Source: Agarophyton chilense (taxonomy: Eukaryota > Rhodophyta > Florideophyceae > Gracilariales > Gracilariaceae). From it: a DNA stretch of 64,000 nt. Position 1 is the first letter of the stretch; each line of letters opens with the position of its first letter. The translations under genes and the position numbers were made by a program. The notes under the pieces are model-generated. The model had not been told where the DNA came from. It saw only the letters and a list, made by a program, of their open reading frames with translations, and did no database searches. Below are positions 8,781 through 18,864 of this stretch, in pieces. The DNA is taken from contig JARGXX010000088.1 of the NCBI GenBank assembly GCA_030374765.1, forward strand, positions 1,488,001 through 1,552,000, given 5' to 3'.

Positions 8781-11700
8781 GGCACTAGTCGATCCAGTAG
8801 TGCTGACCAGGGAGAGCTCGCCTCCCTGCTCCCGCGCTTGGAAGCCCAAGATTCTCTTGAGGCCTCCCAAATTTCCGCCGTACGGAATCAATCCGCCGCA
8901 CGGAAAGCGAGTACAGTTTGACAGTGAGTTACATCGTCCTTGGAGACGTTATAATTGTCCATCTAAATGGGAAATTTACCTCATGGTAATGTCTAAAAGA
9001 AACTATAAGGACTATGCCGACATCGGCTCTGACAGGAATCTGTTATCTCGTCGATTGACAATCCTGGACACAGGTGCTGGTCCGAACTTTATACGGGAAT
9101 CGGAGCTCGCTCCTGCTGACTTAGAACGTATTCGATACGGTCCTTTACCGGACATCCGGGATGCCAACAAAAATGCTGTGAAGACACTTGGAACCGTTCG
9201 ACTCGTGGTGCGTTTGGGACGCTTTGTAGTCCTAGTCGACTTCATCGTCTGTAAGACGTTAGCTGCACCAGTGGTACTGGGATGTGATTATTGCGACAAG
9301 TTTGTCGAAGCCATTCGCCCGCGAAGAAAACTAGTGGAACTAGCTGATGGATCAATGGTACCAATTTTTCGCAAGCCAATGCGTCGTTGCTATGAAGCAC
9401 CTCCACTTCCACCATCTATGGAATACAGTAAATCCTGAGGACGTGTCTCGCCCAGGATTCGAGTAGCGAAGAGTGCCATGCTGAAGGCGCAAACCCAAAC
9501 TTGGGTTCAATTAAGAACAGAACGACACGGACTCGTAATAATTCAACCGAATACTCGGATATACGAATCCCGTGGATTGCTAGTCGCTAAGGGCATTGTT
9601 CAGGTTGATCCTGGTAGCCCCTTTTGGATACTAGTGAGTAACTTCATCGATAACGATTATCAGAAACCGAAGAATCAGGTTGTTGCAACAGCTTTGCCTC
9701 CTCCCACAGTGGTGGTCCCTACTCATATTTCTACTGCAGAAGTATTGGGATTAACCTATGTCGGTGACACAGACGAAGAACTGCAAACTGCGTTTGGAGA
9801 TCAATTGCAAACGACAAAGGATCCAGAGAGCCTGGTCGATGAGCTAGACTTAGCACATGTGTCGGAAAACTACAGAACGAAGATCAGATCTATGCTGAAG
9901 AAGTATACATCCATGTGGAGTGGAAAACTAGGAGAGATCTTTGCTACGGAACACCACATTGATTTTGTCCCATGGTCACGACCCATCTCCCAACCACCCT
10001 ACAGAGCGGGACCGCAAACTCGACAAATCGAGGAGGAGAATGTCAGCAAAATGCTAAATGAAGGAGAAATCGAAGCAGCTCAATCTGCTTGGGCCTCACC
10101 AGTGGTGCTGCTTCCGAAACCTGATGGTTCTTTACGATTCTGCATCGATTATCGAAAACTGAACAAAGTTACAGTTCGGGATACATACCCGTTGCCTCGA
10201 ATGGACGAATGTATTGACAGCTTAGGAGAAGCGAACGTGTTCACCACGTTGGATGCCAACTCTGGCTATTGGCAGGTGCCTGTAGCGGAAGAAGACCAAG
10301 ACAAAACCGCATTTGCGTGTCACGCCGGTCTCTACCGTTTCAAAAGGATGCCCTTTGGCTTAACAAATGCACCGGCTACGTTCCAGCGTACTCTGGACAT
10401 CTTGCTCTCAAGATACAAGTGGAAGACTTGTTTAGTCTATTTGAACGATGTGATCATCTTTTCCCAGGATGTGGAATGCCATTTACGGCAGGTCGAGGAG
10501 ATCCTCAAAGCACTATAGAGCGCAGGTATCACATTGAAGTTCAAGAAATGCGAATGGTTCGCTGGCACCGTCCGATACTTAGGACACGTGATCAAACCGG
10601 GACAGCTTGCCGTTCAAGAGGCACAGACAGCGGCTCTCCGCGAAGTACAACCTCCGTCGACACAGAAGCAATTGCGTTCTTTCCTCGGCTTGTGCAACGT
10701 CTACCGACGATTTGTGCCGCGATACTCGCATATAGCGGCACCGCTCAACGCAAAGCTGCGTACAGGACAACCAGTACAGCTGAAACAATTCAGACAAGCT
10801 GAAGTGGAAGCATTCGACACGCTGAAGACAAAGATTAGTTCAGCCCCAGTTTTGGCGCTGCCCATCCCCAACCTGCCATACTCAGTGGATATCGACTCTA
10901 GCGAGTACCAAGTATGGTGTGCCCTTTTTCCAACACACCCTGATGGTGAACGCAAACCCATTGGTTACTGGTCAAGATCGCTGAACGCAGCTGAGAAGAA
11001 GTATTCAGTTTCAGAAAAGGAATGCCTTGCAGTCGTTTGGGCTTTAACCAAATTGCGACCGTATCTCCAAGGAGAACGTTTTACTGTCAACACGGATCAT
11101 TCGTCTCTACGATGGTTACTGTCCATTACAGACCCGTCTGGTCGTCTCACACGATGGCGCTTACGCCTTTCTGAATTCGATTTCGAAGTGAAGTATAAGA
11201 AGGGATTGGCCAATGTCCAAGCTGACGCGCTATCGCGACTCAAAACACTGGGCAAAACCCAAGGCAAAATAGATGAAGAAATACCTTGCTTCTACATGGA
11301 GACCCATTCACCATCTTTTGAAGAAGAGGAACAAGAGACCCTTGATGATTATTCGGATGCAGACCCGTTCTTTGCACTAGCAGACACTGACCCTTCAGTT
11401 CAACTCGAGTGACTCTCGTGCACTGCGCTCCTCGATGAGCAACACGCCTATACGTTTTGTGCGTCAATACGCTCTCGTCTTAACGGGGGCTCCCCTTTTC
11501 AATCGATTCACGAGGAATACTGTTAAGACATGTCGAAAAGCATGATCAAATCGTGATTCCACACGTCTTGAAGAGTCGAGTACTCCATCTGGCACACTAC
11601 AACAGGCTGTCTGGTCATACAGGAGGAACGAAGTTGTTCATGACTCTAAGAAGAGATTTTTACTGGCCTACTTTGGCAATGGAATGCCATGCTACAGTGA

Positions 11701-13249
11701 GGTTGTGTAGAACATGTGCGAAGAATCGCGTGAAGCTTTACAGGAAGCGGAAACCGATGACGTTATTCCAGGCGAAAGCGCCTTTACAATACGTCAGTAT
11801 CGACATCCTAGGGGAATTGATTCGCTCAAGGCGAGGTTATCACTACCTATTGGTAATCAACGACTGCTTCTAGAAGCTAGTGTGGACGTGCCGCTGAAGC
11901 GGATAACCTCAGCCGTAATCGCATAGGCGTTTATCAGACACTGGGTATTTATATACGGACCACCGGAAGTTCTGTTATCAGATAATGGGAAGCAATTCGT
12001 TGCGAAGTTCTTTCAGAATTTTTGCTGCATTATGGGCATTCAAAGCGTGTTTACCACGACCTATCATCCACAATGCAACGGTCAGGTGGAGCGTTTCAAC
12101 AGCACGCTAATACCAGCATTACGACACTACATCGCGGACCACCCGAAAGAATGGGGCATGTTTACAGATACTCTGTGCTACGCGTACAATACGCAAGTGC
12201 ATACCTCTACAAAGACGGCACCGCTCAACCTCGTGCTCTCACGTCACCCTCCGGCTTTACCGGTTGCGCTCGACGACGAGACAGAATTGGACTCGCCTGA
12301 CCGGAAAGTGGAATTACAGGTATCTGGTAAAACTAAGGAGGCAAGTGCGACGGAACGTCAAGGCCAAAGCCCAAGTGAATCTGGGGAGACTGAACCGCCA
12401 CCAATGGCTCGAGCGAAAGAGAAAGCTCCTGATCTCCCAGCGCCGGCGGTTGCGTACGCCAATCACGGACAGCTTCCGAAGTATCGGGATATGCCCCGTG
12501 GCACGCGCACCCCCGTAAGTACAGAAATGGAACCTGAAAGCAGGAAAGATGTTTTGGACTTTGGCCCCAAGGACTTGGAAACGAGAGCACGCGAAAACGC
12601 GCCATTGCCGCTTCAGGCTGAACCGTCAGGTGAAGCGTCACTCGCTGTTCCGCCGATATCGGCTCCCATCCTTCGTGGGCAGGAAGGAGAAGAGGTATCG
12701 CCCCCTGTCGTGTTGCAAGCACCATCGTCCACCCAACAGCGGTCAGAATCGGATAAACCGAAGAAAGTTCACCCATGAATGGAATTGAGAAGTAGCAAGA
12801 AGTACGCTTCTGTGGAACCTGGAAAACAGGATAGCTCTTTATCTGAGAAAGGTTCTCAAGGAATGAGTACACTGCCCCTGTTGGCAGAACGACAGTTAGT
12901 CGACGAGCGAACGCTTAGCGACGCTGAGATTGCTAACACAGAGACGCTTGGGTCAGCCTTAAGGCATTTCAAACCTGTTAACAGGAGTCTCGCGCCAACA
13001 GCAAAAGCATTGGGCAACGCCCAGGAATATGTTATGGATCGCATATGTGAACATGGCGAGCATGAAGATACCAGAGAATTACTGTATCGAGTCCGTTGGT
13101 ACGGTTTTCCTCCGGAAGCGAATACGTGGGAACCTATAGCTCATATCCCCCATTCGCAACTTGTGCGATATCATCGACGCATGCGATTACCACTCCCCAG
13201 GGAGAGCGACTCCTCGATAGTCGGGCTCATGGGCACATCCCATTTCTAA
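8759..13249 (+). pseudogene. pol: pol polyprotein of gypsy element 1 (PR-RT-RH-IN-chromodomain)
   Basis: A decayed pol. The protease has LDTGAGPNF (DTG at 9067-9075). RT follows with FCIDYRKLN, TTLDANSGYW, RMPFGLTNAPATFQ and CLVYLNDVIIFS; the YLDD box reads YLND (near 10438), so one catalytic Asp is Asn. RNase H shows DIDSS, SEKECLAVVWAL and NTDHSSLRWLL. The integrase has an HHCC finger (HLAHYNRLSGHTGG...CRTCAK) and catalytic blocks VSIDILGE, LLSDNGKQF and NGQVERFNS. Stops lie at 9436, 10516, 11410, 11923 and 12776. The frame shifts near 11530 and again near 11875. The C-terminal GPY/F part of integrase seems deleted: sequence passes from the LVLSRHPPALPVALDDE region straight to a Pro/Glu-rich linker, then to the chromodomain. 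Confidence 0.9.
13022..13206 (+). other. Chromodomain of gypsy element 1
   Basis: EYVMDRICEHGEHEDTRELL, then YRVRWYGFPPEANTWEPIAH and IPHSQLVRYHRR. This is the chromo fold pattern with its W-x-G-F/Y...TWEP core. In chromoviruses it tethers integrase to histone-methylated chromatin. It is in the same frame as the integrase end, after a single TGA at 12776-12778. Confidence 0.85.
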
Positions 13250-13254
13250 GTATG

Positions 13255-13412
13255 GGCCACAAAGGTAGTAAAAACTCGAAAGGCGAGAAGAAAACAAGAA
13301 ATCACGAAGAGGAAACGTGAAGACACGCAAGCAAAGGACATTTACTGATTATCACCTATGACAAACTCGAGAAGCGAGAAGAAAAAGTTAAGAACTCGAG
13401 AAGCGAGAAGGA
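13255..13412 (+). repeat. Purine-rich tract with CTCGAGAAGCGAGAAG repeats
   Basis: A mostly A/G stretch between the chromodomain stop and the antisense coding remnant. It contains three near-copies of AACTCGARARGCGAGAAG (near 13274, 13366 and 13394). Element 2 has a longer purine tract at the equivalent position (40555-40716). Confidence 0.7.
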
Positions 13413-13783
13413 GCTCGAATCACACCCGCAGAGGCGACGTAAGCCGCGTTCGACATCGGAGCCACGGTTGGCTGAGGTAACGGTACGGACCGGAATCCGG
13501 TGTACGGTGTGGGGAACGAACGGTATGGACCGAGTTGAGCAGTAGGCTGCGACGCATAACCAGCAGTATTGGACGGAGTCCCAGAAGGCACATCCTCAGG
13601 GGAGGGCTGGAACGGGTTGGACCCGACGTTCGGATCCACCGCGAGAGATCGAGCTGAAGAGCGTTGAGGAACAGAATGCTGTTGAGAACTGTAAGAGGTG
13701 GTCGGGCGGCGAGGATTTCGTGATGACGATGAGTACCCGGAACACCGGTCCGACTGCGTATAAACAATTCTTGCGTCCCCCAT
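13388..13783 (-). pseudogene. Antisense coding remnant next to the 3' LTR (element 1)
   Basis: A 131-codon minus-strand frame beginning 25 bp inside the 3' LTR and running toward the chromodomain; an overlapping frame spans 13420-13914. The product is rich in Ser, Pro, Arg and Tyr, with no recognised domain. Its position and direction match the 633-residue antisense ORF of element 2, which also starts just inside its 3' LTR. It is much shorter, so most of the gene has probably been deleted here. By eye only a loose Ser/Thr/Pro-rich resemblance to the N-terminus of the element 2 protein is seen, so homology rests mainly on position. Confidence 0.45.
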
Positions 13784-13807
13784 GGTTCGCGCTTAACGAG
13801 GGGTGTG

Positions 13808-14562
13808 TGTAGTATTCTACTATGTCGGGGAATCCGATAGGATGATTTTTCGCGAAGTCGCTGTTGGAACTCATAAGTGAGTGATGCCATCAAACTTGTG
13901 GTATGAAACGGCACACCGCGCAGAATGCCAGGAGGCAGGGTACATTAGTGGAACACGTGGCATCACGAGTGGAGTGGGTTGCAACGTTGCATGTAGTGGC
14001 GATCCACGTGGAAGGTTTTACTACCCTTTGTAGCTAGACGTCCATTAGGGACCATACCCATACTGTGGTTTGGCTAAGTGGCTGACCACTGCGTATTATT
14101 TATATATTTATTTGGGCACTCACCCTGGTACACAGTATATAGTGTACCAGCTGTGAGCACCGACTCCAAGTAAAGGAGACAACATGGGCATCATGACTAT
14201 TCTGTTCCTCGCTTAGGATTCCTTAACCGGAGATCCGGACGAGCTATAATAGATAGTCAGCCCCCAACCACTTCACGAGCCGTCTCGTACCTACGTTCCA
14301 TCAACGTTTTACAGTTGTACTGTTCACATTCGCTGGCTGGTAGTGGCCTTACACCCCACTTCACGAGCCGTCTCGTACCTACGTTCCATCAACGTTTTAC
14401 AGTTGTACTGTTCACATTCGCTGGCTGGTAGTGGCCTTACACCCCACTTCCAGCTCGCTGGTGTTGTAGCTCTACCACCACTTTTCCTTCGCCGCAAGCG
14501 ACCCATCGGAAGTCCGAACGCTGTCGCAGGTGTCTGCTCTCTCCGTTAGAGCAGATACTACA
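13808..14562 (+). repeat. 3' LTR of gypsy element 1
   Basis: TGTAGTATTCTAC...GATACTACA, homologous to 5675-6389. A G-rich stretch (GAGGGGTG) just before it may be the polypurine tract. It holds an 88-bp tandem duplication (14269-14356 and 14357-14444) absent from the 5' LTR. It also lacks about 50 bp that are present there. Confidence 0.9.
14269..14444 (+). repeat. 88-bp tandem duplication inside the 3' LTR
   Basis: Two almost identical 88-bp copies, each starting CACTTCACGAGCCGTCTCG and ending in ACCC. The 5' LTR has one copy, so the duplication arose after insertion or in the template of this copy. Confidence 0.85.
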
Positions 14563-14567
14563 TCTTA
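14563..14567. repeat. Target site duplication of gypsy element 1, right copy
   Basis: TCTTA, identical to 5670-5674. Confidence 0.9.
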
Positions 14568-14739
14568 CTTTTAAATTAAGACGGGTCTTGAGACCATACG
14601 CGCTGTGTTCCCCTATAGATGTCAGTCGAATGAGTAGCTTTGTCCTTTTTTCAGATATCTTCAATGAATTTTTTGGCGTTGTACGGGGTAGGTGCTGTAA
14701 TGATGCTTTCAGAATCGCGATATGGTAGAAGAAGCTCAA
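14568..14739 (-). pseudogene. Tc1/mariner transposase, N-terminal part
   Basis: Minus-strand fragment containing RTTPKNSLKISEKRTKLL and ending LNLKVR at the gypsy TSD. If the gypsy element and one TSD copy are removed, this frame runs directly into the fragment ending at 5674 with no shift. The two are therefore halves of one gene. The original start codon is uncertain; an Met at 14739 is available, but the family-like sequence begins later. Confidence 0.75.
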
Positions 14740-15143
14740 TTCATATGTGATGCAATGTCTCTGATTAGAATTTGTTCACATCGAAGGGCCACAATCTGTC
14801 CCTTTTCATACTCGAAAAGATACCCAGATGGTGACATGTTCAAGATACGTAGCTTTTACTGTCGATAATGAGGCCAAAGCACTACTTGCGTAGATTACTT
14901 GTACGTGGTTTGGGTATAATTGAGCAACGTTTTCGGCGGGGATGTATAAAACAAATGTTTGTGCGCGTTGAAATTTTGCGGGCTTTCTTGGGCATTTATT
15001 AATGAAGCGCACGTTGCGACAAACAGGCGCATGGAGCGGAAGAAAGATTACATACATGTTGAAAGTGAATGACGTGCTTTTATGTCAGTAGATTCGTTTT
15101 GTGAGTAGAGGAAGTCTTTCATGGTACGATGAAATTTAGTGGA

Positions 15144-15169
15144 CGTTGCGTTTCAATTTTCGGGGACTG
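15144..15169 (-). repeat. Right TIR of the Tc1/mariner element
   Basis: Plus strand reads GTTGCGTTTCAATTTTCGGG then GACTG, followed by TA at 15170-15171. It is the inverted partner of 4707-4732, more than 10 kb away because of the gypsy insertion. Confidence 0.85.
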
Positions 15170-15171
15170 TA

Positions 15172-15892
15172 GCTGCACGTTTGTGATGAGACCAGGAAAT
15201 ATATGGATTCTCATTTGCCAAGAGGGAAGATAACAATACAGATTTAGTTCAGAATCAAACACTTTTTCAGTTCAGGGAAGGAAATGAGCTGGCCTGAAGC
15301 AACGCAACCTGCTTGAAAGCGTGGCACAACCAAGGTAAATTTCCCTGGAACTCGCCTTTTTTGGCGGGATCGGTGTGATTTTCGCACTTCAATGACCGCA
15401 CCTTTATGCCCTCTGCTGACCAAGAACTAGTACCAGCTCGACCCGATTGATTCCTGACAACCAATAATCTACTTGCGAACACAACTTTGTAAATGAAAGT
15501 TACTGATGAACATTTAAACCCCGACAGACCTCATGTTTCCACGGTGTCCAACAACAAGCTCTGGGAGAAGACCCATGTTCATGTTCCGGTAGAAGATGGT
15601 AGAGAAACCAATCGCGACAAAATGTACAGCTATTGACTGTCCCGCGGTGCTACCGTTCCCCTTCTCAGAGCACTTCGCAAACAATATGACATGAAGCAGG
15701 TGGGTAACCAACATGAAATGGCATTAAACTTGGCTCTTCGGTTTAGGCGTGGAGAACGTGAGGAGGTGTCATTCAGCTGGCTTGCAGCTGCAGAGGTAGA
15801 AAACGGTAGCAGTGCGTGACTAATGCTAGAACTCAACACATGTTTCAAAAACTAGCCAGGATTCGAAATGTTGTCAAACTGAAGCTGATCTA
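15172..15892. other. Spacer right of the mariner element
   Basis: About 700 bp with no recognisable protein or RNA. A plus-strand frame from about 15490 to 15830 is open apart from one TGA and may belong to the ORF that follows, but nothing in it identifies a domain. Confidence 0.35.
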
Positions 15893-16419
15893 TTGAATAA
15901 CATGCCTGAAATGTTGAGGGCAAGAGGCGTATTTGATGGCCCGAAAGATTTTGCCTCGACAGCTGCACCGTTTACGCTAAACGAATTTTCAAGACTTATT
16001 TGCGTGTTAAACGCCGTTAAAAAATGCACTCATTCTCTTCTGCAGTCAGAAATGTGCCTTGCTAGTGTCAACACGCCCGGCGGACTGGCCTCACATGAAG
16101 CCAGCTTGGAACAGATACACAATATTATGACAAGTATGGCCGCTTCATTGGGAGGGTTTGTAAAGAAAGGATCCGCTGACATGGAAAGCGCAGTTCGTTC
16201 CTTATTTTGACAGTCGAACGAAGGCGAGTCAGCTGAGGGAAAGGCAATAACGAGACGCGAGTCTTCATTGAAAATGTTAACGCGTGTTTGCAAGGACATG
16301 ACTACCATTCAGAATGAAGTACCAGAGGTTCTACGACTGTTTCAGAGCCAAAGAGATGCCATTGCCATTGTAGAAGATATTGAAAATATCGATACCCTCG
16401 ATATACCGGGCGTTTAGAA
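15893..16419 (+). pseudogene. Unknown ORF with one in-frame stop, possible transposon accessory gene
   Basis: The frame opens near 15893, reads about 105 codons to a TGA at 16208-16210, and continues in the same frame for 69 more codons to TAG at 16417-16419. The whole reads as a helical protein (FTLNEFSRLICVLNAVKKC, SLEQIHNIMTSMAASLGGF, VCKDMTTIQNEVPEVLRLF). I do not recognise the family. It is convergent with the Harbinger-type transposase 300 bp to the right. Harbinger/PIF elements usually encode a transposase plus a separate Myb-like DNA-binding protein. This could be that second gene, but no Myb/SANT motif is visible, so the link is positional. Confidence 0.4.
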
Positions 16420-16696
16420 ATGGCCATTGGCCAGTGCAGAAGAGAACATAGCGTCTTTGTGTCTATTTCATGATTAAGCGCAATTGGCCAATGATAGTTC
16501 CATACGAAACAGGTTCCAGCTACTTCACATAGGTTCAAACAGGTCGGTAAAACCCACTCTGCTGAATTGTAGCAGTAAAAGCGTCTCTGAGCCCTTAAAC
16601 TTCCAGTTCTCTCCACCGCCCTTGCTCTATATTGTCCATGATTTTAGTAGCAGCCTCCCACCAGCATTCAAAAGCTTTTTCGCAAACAGCAACCTC

Positions 16697-17400
16697 CTAA
16701 ACAGACATGGACCGTTTGATGCCAGGGTAATTGTTGTTTATGTAGAAGTTGTGGATGGGCATGCACGAGCCAAGTATTCGAGGGACTCGTCGGAGGGAAT
16801 ATCGCATAGACCTGCACAGAATACCGAAGCGAGCTGTGAGCCTTCCAAACACTTTTTCGACCACTGTCCGCGAAGATAAATGTAGAAACTTGGAACTGTC
16901 GGGTGCTACTGTCAGCTGTTCATGTTGATATTGCGACTCTGAAAACGGCGTTACAATACCATTTCTACACTCGAATGCCGAGTCACCGGCTATCCAGTAC
17001 CCTTGCATAAACTGACCGGCACGAAGGCTTTGTGTTAAGTAGGATACGGTAAACGCGAAGGATTCATGTGTAGAACCAACGGCTCTGGCCGACATTTATA
17101 GAAAGCGGTAAGCAAAATCTGCAATTGCCTGTACAGAGATGGCAACGCATTTTTTACGGCAGTAGTAGCTTCTCGTATTGTAACAGGGCAAGGGCTTCAA
17201 TACTTTCACAGGAATACCGTCAAGTGCTCCAACACAGTCCCATATAAAGCTCACGGCTGACCGTGCGTTTCTAAAGGCTTATGCCATTTTCTGTAGCTGT
17301 TTTTGCATCACTCATTGGCAGTCCAGCTAATTGAAGTTCGCAGAGAATGTCGTCGATAGTAGCTCCGAATAAACCAAATGCAGTGGAGCGTCCTAAACAA
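16697..17400 (-). pseudogene. PIF/Harbinger-type (DDE_Tnp_4) transposase
   Basis: A minus-strand nuclease domain of the DDE_Tnp_4 family. From 17400 downward it reads GLFGATIDDI, CELQLAGLPMSDAK, then LDGIPVKVLKP (first catalytic Asp), NTRSYYCRKKCVAISVQAI and FAYRFL. A TAA follows at about 17094-17096. It resumes with GSTHESFAF, GYWIAGDSAF, then VVEKVFGRLTARFGIL (catalytic Glu) and ends near MPIHNFYI. The family pattern GSxHDSxAF is expected at the second Asp; here Glu replaces it. The internal stop, frame breaks upstream and this substitution indicate a dead copy. No confident TIRs were found. It should act in the nucleus with a DNA-binding partner. Confidence 0.82.
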
Positions 17401-17810
17401 AAGAGCGTTATGAGGTCATTTTAAGACCCCCCCGATAGCATTCGTTATGTCAGACCAAGCTGCATTGCTGGTTCCACACGTTCCCCGCTAGATCTAGTTT
17501 TTATAGAGGCATCCCGCTCCAGCTGCGCGCCAAAAATTATCAGGAGCTAATTAATGCCTTCTCTCGTGAGTCGAAAGGATCTTTGAAATTTCTTATCTGA
17601 AAAGTAGACAAGGCACTCGGAGAAAGATGCCCTCGTCCTTTGAATGCTTCCTCTACTCGTTTTTCTCCTTTTTCTAATCACCCGGTTAGTCATCATTGGT
17701 TCTGAGATTCCCAAACAACTCACAACGGTAGCGACGAGAAGGGGAACGATGACTGATCATGTATCTGCAGCAAGGATCTTGGGGTGTGCTTTGGGGCGTT
17801 CTTCGTCGTC

Positions 17811-17859
17811 CTGTGCGTGCCAAGTATCGAGTTGCCAACTTGATACTTGGCACGCGCAG
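17811..17859. repeat. 49-nt near-perfect palindrome
   Basis: CTGTGCGTGCCAAGTATC (17811-17828) pairs with GATACTTGGCACGCGCAG (17842-17859), with one wobble. The loop AGTTG-C-CAACT is itself an inverted repeat, so almost the whole 49 nt can fold into one stem. Confidence 0.9.
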
Positions 17860-17863
17860 GAGA

Positions 17864-17908
17864 GTTATGAATCCGATGCAGATCAGTGATCCGCATCGAA
17901 TTCATAAC
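17864..17908. repeat. 45-nt near-perfect palindrome
   Basis: GTTATGAATCCGATGCAGATCA pairs with TGATCCGCATCGAATTCATAAC around a central G, with two mismatches. It starts 4 nt after the preceding 49-nt palindrome. Confidence 0.9.
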
Positions 17909-18516
17909 TGTCCAACATCGCGCTAGAAGGGTGCTGTATCGAGAAAGATGGTACGAAGAGCAGTCTCAAGAGCTGTCGCTGTGGGATGCACTGCCGGTTG
18001 CACCCACACTTTTCAGCATGGTCGAGGCCGAGGATCCGAACATCGTCTGCAATATTCACGTGCATAGACCTTTCATTCATTTTAAATGGAAGTATTTTTT
18101 TAATCCCCACAACATTTACAGATTCAGAAGATTCGACAATGTATAGACTGGCTCTAGATCGACTAGAAATGAAATTTCGTTAATCCACACTGGCTCTATC
18201 TATGTGACATTTATATGAGTTCACGCTCATCTTCTCAAATTAGCGACCGGGACCCACTTGAACAAGTGATTTCCAAGGAAAGAACACTTTTAATACCCGT
18301 GCACCTCATTGTCCAATGCATGATTGCCTCCTGGAACAATGCCGCCGGAGCTGCACACTAAACAACACTTTCGCTCCGCACGGAGACACTGGGGATGGAG
18401 GGAAGAAAAGGGGGGTCATCTTGTCTCCGCTCGATTTTCCCGATTCCGCCGCGCAGTTTACAAGCGCACACTACACTTTAAACCAATCGCTATCCCTCTC
18501 TGCGTTCGACTTCCTA

Positions 18517-18690
18517 TAATACTTATTCAAGGCGAAGGCGCAGCACGACACACGAATCAATACATGTGGGCGGCGCCATGTTTCGTAGCTTGCACTAAAA
18601 CAAATAATACGCACAGCCACCGGAGGTGATGCCAGCTACCGTCAGGCAAGGCAAAAGAAAAAGACAGGCTTCAGCGCTGCGATTCCAATA
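18517..18690 (+). repeat. Left copy of diverged direct repeat flanking a copia remnant
   Basis: Shares CAAGGCGAAGGCGCAGCACG, ACACACG.ATCA and TAGCTTGCACT.AAA.AAATA, followed by a similar stretch, with 24242-24408. The same orientation on both sides of copia coding debris suggests LTRs. No TSD was found, and the copies differ clearly. Confidence 0.6.
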
Positions 18691-18758
18691 TTTTACAGTA
18701 ACATTTGCCTGGTTCTGCTCAGCAGTGCAGCGCCACTCGGCGTTTTTTCTACTCTCAT

Positions 18759-18864
18759 CCTCTGCGCTTCCTCAATTGTGCCTCCGCGCTTCCTCGGCTG
18801 GTGCTTCCGCGCATCCTTGGCTTGTGCCTTCGCGCTTCCTCGACTTGTGCCTACACGCTTTCTA
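18759..18864. repeat. 23-bp minisatellite, about 4.6 units
   Basis: Units similar to CCTCCGCGCTTCCTCGGCTG plus GTG repeat at 18759, 18781, 18804, 18827 and 18850. Copies differ at several positions. Confidence 0.8.

Larger units (their letters stand above)
5675..14562 (+). mobile_element. Ty3/gypsy chromodomain retrotransposon, element 1
   Basis: A complete 8.9-kb copy with 5' LTR 5675-6389, 3' LTR 13808-14562, TG...CA ends and a perfect 5-bp TSD TCTTA at 5670-5674 and 14563-14567. Order: PBS, gag, pol (protease, RT, RNase H, integrase), chromodomain, purine-rich tract, antisense coding remnant, 3' LTR. RT before integrase marks Ty3/gypsy, and the chromodomain marks a chromovirus-like lineage. 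gag is intact. pol carries several stops and frameshifts and a mutated RT active site. The LTRs have clearly diverged, so the insertion is not recent. Confidence 0.93.
4707..15169 (-). mobile_element. Tc1/mariner element, split by a gypsy insertion
   Basis: The left end reads TA-CAGTCCCCGCAAAATG and the right end is its inverted copy finishing GGGGACTG-TA. This gives terminal inverted repeats of about 25 bp and the TA target duplication (4705-4706, 15170-15171) typical of the superfamily. Removing gypsy element 1 and one TSD copy leaves about 1.57 kb, a normal Tc1/mariner size. The transposase reads on the minus strand, with its N-terminal part at 14568-14739 and its C-terminal part at 4942-5674. 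The element is dead, with frameshifts and a catalytic substitution. Confidence 0.85.

Noticed and set aside
18316-18630. Overlapping plus-strand frames of 67-101 codons
   Set aside because: No domains, two frames open at once, and partly inside the flanking repeat.
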